From assembly GCF_001310975.1 (NCBI RefSeq), contig NZ_BAZY01000001.1:62001-126000 (forward strand): 64,000 nt of DNA. The letters are read 5' to 3'. The notes under the pieces were generated by a model, which ran no database searches, was not told the DNA's origin, and saw only the letters and a list, made by a program, of their open reading frames with translations. Of this stretch, positions 62,165-64,000 are shown piece after piece; the stretch's first letter is position 1; each line of letters starts with the position of its first letter. A program made the translations under genes and the position numbers. The DNA is from Thermoanaerobacter thermocopriae JCM 7501 (GTDB taxonomy: Bacteria > Bacillota > Thermoanaerobacteria > Thermoanaerobacterales > Thermoanaerobacteraceae).

Positions 62165-62429
62165 AGCCTAAATTTTTTACTGCTTAATTTCTTTTAGTAT
62201 TTTACACTCTTTTTCTTTTCTGGCTTTCAGGAGGAATAGGCACAGGAGACGTAAAAGTTTTAACTGCTCTGTCTTTCTATGCTGGCTTTAAGATATGGGA
62301 TATCCTTTTATTTTCTTCTTTGTGATTTTTCTCCTGTATTCCCTTATTCTTCATAAATTCAAAGCAAAGCTCCCTTTTATGCCTGCTACTTTTGCAGGAA
62401 CACTAGTAGGTTTATTTGTAGATTTTTGA
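62165..62429 (+). pseudogene. Remnant of a second A24 prepilin peptidase
   Basis: S-G-G-I-G-T-G-D-V-K-V-L-T-A-L-S-F-Y-A-G-F carries the second catalytic motif. After a one-base break at about 62321 it continues V-I-F-L-L-Y-S-L-I-L and M-P-A-T-F-A-G-T-L-V-G-L-F to a stop at 62429. The first half, with the other aspartate, is missing. Confidence 0.6.
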
Positions 62430-62953
62430 AAAGAACCAGGCTGCTTTCCCCTTATAAGAAGCAGCTGGCAGGCGGAGGAATAAAAACAGCTGTAGATACT
62501 ATTACCGTCAGAGTGAAGGGCACAATATATGACAGCTCACAATCACAAATTATTGGCCCTAAATTTTGATATAAAGGCCATGCATGGAGTAACTGCTCTG
62601 TGCAGGGCATAATTTTGCTGTTAGGAAGCAAAAAGTTTTTACTGTTTACCCCGGGAAAGCAAAGGAGTTTTTAAAAGATAAAAAACCATTTGCAGTTAAG
62701 GAGTTTTTAGAATTTTTGCAGACAAAGGATGAATTAAAGTAACCTTATCAGCTCAATTAATATACTGAACAACATTCTTCCTTCTCATGCAGGGGACAGG
62801 ACAAGCCTATCTTTACTTAATTTGCTTAAAAATTTAAAAGCTGAGCACCCCACAGAGCTGAGGAAATGTACTAGAAAGTTTTATTAAAATCTTGTACAAT
62901 AAAAGAGAGCAGTCTTTAGTTAACCTAAAAGCTTTGTGAAAGAGGTGTTCAGC
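62430..62953. other. Decayed region with short coding relics
   Basis: Short open stretches such as A-V-D-T-I-T-V-R-V-K-G-T-I-Y-D-S (about 62485-62568) and V-Y-P-G-K-A-K-E-F-L-K-D-K-K-P-F-A-V-K-E-F-L-E (about 62640-62742) lie in different frames with no starts. They look like the remains of one or two genes. TACAAT near 62895 may be a -10 element for the next gene. Confidence 0.4.
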
Positions 62954-63951
62954 TTGAGCAAATACGGTTCCAAGGAGGAGCAGGTAAAAGAGATAAAAAA
63001 GATACTAGCAGAAAAGGTGTTAGACGAAAATTCTTTAGACTCCCTTGCTAAAGAGCTGTGGACGGGAGCTGTTGAAGCAGGAGAAATCGAAAAGGCAAGT
63101 TTTGAGGAATGGCTTGAAAGCAGATTCAAATATCAGCTTGTTTGGCTTGATAAAGATGACTACTTAAGGGCTTTAACGAGGGCTTTATGGCTTGCACCGA
63201 AGTTTGCAGGCACCGACTTTGGTGCTTCTAGACAGCGGGATATAGCGCAGGTATGGACTGACACTACAAGGGGATTTCTCGGCGAAATTGCAGTGGGAAA
63301 GTTTTTTTATGAAAACTTTAAAGTAGAAATTATTTTAGATACAAAGAGAGGAAAGCTGGAAGAATTTCTTCCCACTGATATATCGGAAATCATACTCCCC
63401 GACAGGACCCGCAGAACACCTAATCTTAATGTAAGCATAAAGACAGGGAAATTCAATGCCCGCTGGCTCGATGTACCAGGTGCGCAGGTTGAGCACTCTG
63501 ATGTTTTTATCTTAGTAAAATTGGCATTCTCAGACATCACTTTATAGCCTTTTTGAAAGCAGTTAGTTTTTTGAAAGATAAGCTTTTCCCACAAGCTGTA
63601 TCGTTGGGTGAGCTTAATGAGGAAGAAAAGAAGCAGCTTTGGGATGAAATCCCAACCTTCGACTCAATCCCTGCTTATATTTCTGGATTTTTGGAAAAAT
63701 CAGAGCTTAATATGCCCATTCACTACCTTGAGGTCAAGATAAGAGGAGACAAGCACAAGCGGATAGCTGTAACTAGGGGGATAGGCCTTTTTTCACCGGA
63801 AAACCTTCGGCATGACGAGCGTATAAAAAAGCTCGATCCTAAAAAAGAGCTGAGAATAGAAATAGAACCCATAATTGACGCCCTAACAAACACCCACTTC
63901 CTTGCACATTCAGGGGGGCTGAAATGGGAGAAGACAGCTGGAATGACCTGA
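62954..63951 (+). CDS. PD-(D/E)XK nuclease-like protein, one-base frameshift
   Basis: TTG 62954 lies six bases after AGAGGTG. A helical N-terminus (to about 100) is followed by G-F-L-G-E-I-A-V-G-K-F-F, P-T-D-I-S-E-I and L-N-V-S-I-K-T-G-K-F-N-A-R-W-L-D-V-P-G, a spacing like the Glu/Asp/Lys core of restriction-type nucleases. The frame breaks at about 63523 and resumes G-I-L-R-H-H-F-I-A-F-L-K-A-V; restored length is 332 residues. The second half is not recognised. A following gene starts 28 bases on. Possible restriction or defence gene; not certain. Confidence 0.55.
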
Positions 63952-63978
63952 TTAAGCGACTGTAAGGAGGCACGAAAG

Positions 63979-64000
63979 ATGTTAAAAGAAAAATATTCAG
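63979..64000 (+). CDS. Start of a gene cut by the right edge
   Basis: ATG 63979 is preceded by TAAGGAGGCACGAAAG and reads M-L-K-E-K-Y-S before the window ends. It is in one operon with the nuclease-like gene. Nothing more can be said. Confidence 0.5.

Overview
The window looks like a chromosome segment of a thermophilic, low-GC anaerobic Firmicute of the Thermoanaerobacter/Caldanaerobacter type. The evidence is the AT-rich sequence, strong AGGAGG-type ribosome sites, frequent TTG and GTG starts, and proteins typical of that group (BadF/BcrA-type activase, DUF1461 protein, SLH-domain proteins). This is inferred from gene content, not from a marker gene.

Layout. (1) About 1-7230 is host chromosome: a DUF1461 membrane protein, an FtsH-like protease, a broken activase, an FtsA-like protein, remnants of a nucleotidyltransferase/HEPT pair and a HAD hydrolase. 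(2) At 7235 the 3' half of a tRNA gene (minus strand) marks the left attachment site of an integrative and conjugative element (ICE). The ICE fills the rest of the window and runs off the right edge, so it is at least 56.7 kb long. (3) 7.4-10.3 kb is its control end: tyrosine integrase, ImmA-type protease, XRE repressor, divergent operator region, Cro-like regulator and excisionase. (4) 10.3-18.8 kb holds replication, recombination and transcription genes: a replication initiator with internal iterons, a NusG paralogue, RecD2, RecJ and RecU. (5) 19.0-22.0 kb carries a STAS/HATPase protein, a DUF4325 protein and a sigma-70 factor. (6) 22.1-31.7 kb is a VirB4/PrgI-type conjugative secretion system (VirB2-like, PrgI, VirB4, VirB6-like, M23-lysozyme wall hydrolase). 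An IscB element with its omegaRNA interrupts it at 29989-31514. (7) 31.8-40.5 kb has an SLH surface protein, an Rpn-type nuclease with two separately encoded tail proteins, exported proteins and ParB-like proteins. (8) 40.5-52 kb is a Tad/Flp-type pilus cluster (CpaB, TadZ, TadA, TadB, TadC, pilins, TadE/G-like, prepilin peptidase). (9) 53-59.9 kb carries a large exported protein, an HD-GYP protein, SSB, a ParM-iteron-ParR segregation module and a RusA-type resolvase. (10) 59.9-61.15 kb is a gene-poor, repeat-rich stretch before a Replication-relaxation protein, a candidate origin. (11) The right edge has decayed genes and a nuclease-like gene.

How it may work together (inference): the repressor/ImmA switch controls excision. 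The element's own sigma factor, NusG paralogue and partner-switching proteins would favour transcription of its long operons. Rep, SSB, RecD2/RecJ/RecU/RusA and ParM/ParR would maintain the excised form. The type IV secretion system and the Tad pilus would together make the mating apparatus. No relaxase or coupling protein is visible; they probably lie to the right of the window.

Caution: about 25 genes, in host and ICE alike and including core machinery, are each broken by a one-base (rarely two-base) indel, often in a homopolymer. This looks more like sequence error than biology. I therefore describe such genes across the full reconstructed span and state where the frame breaks.
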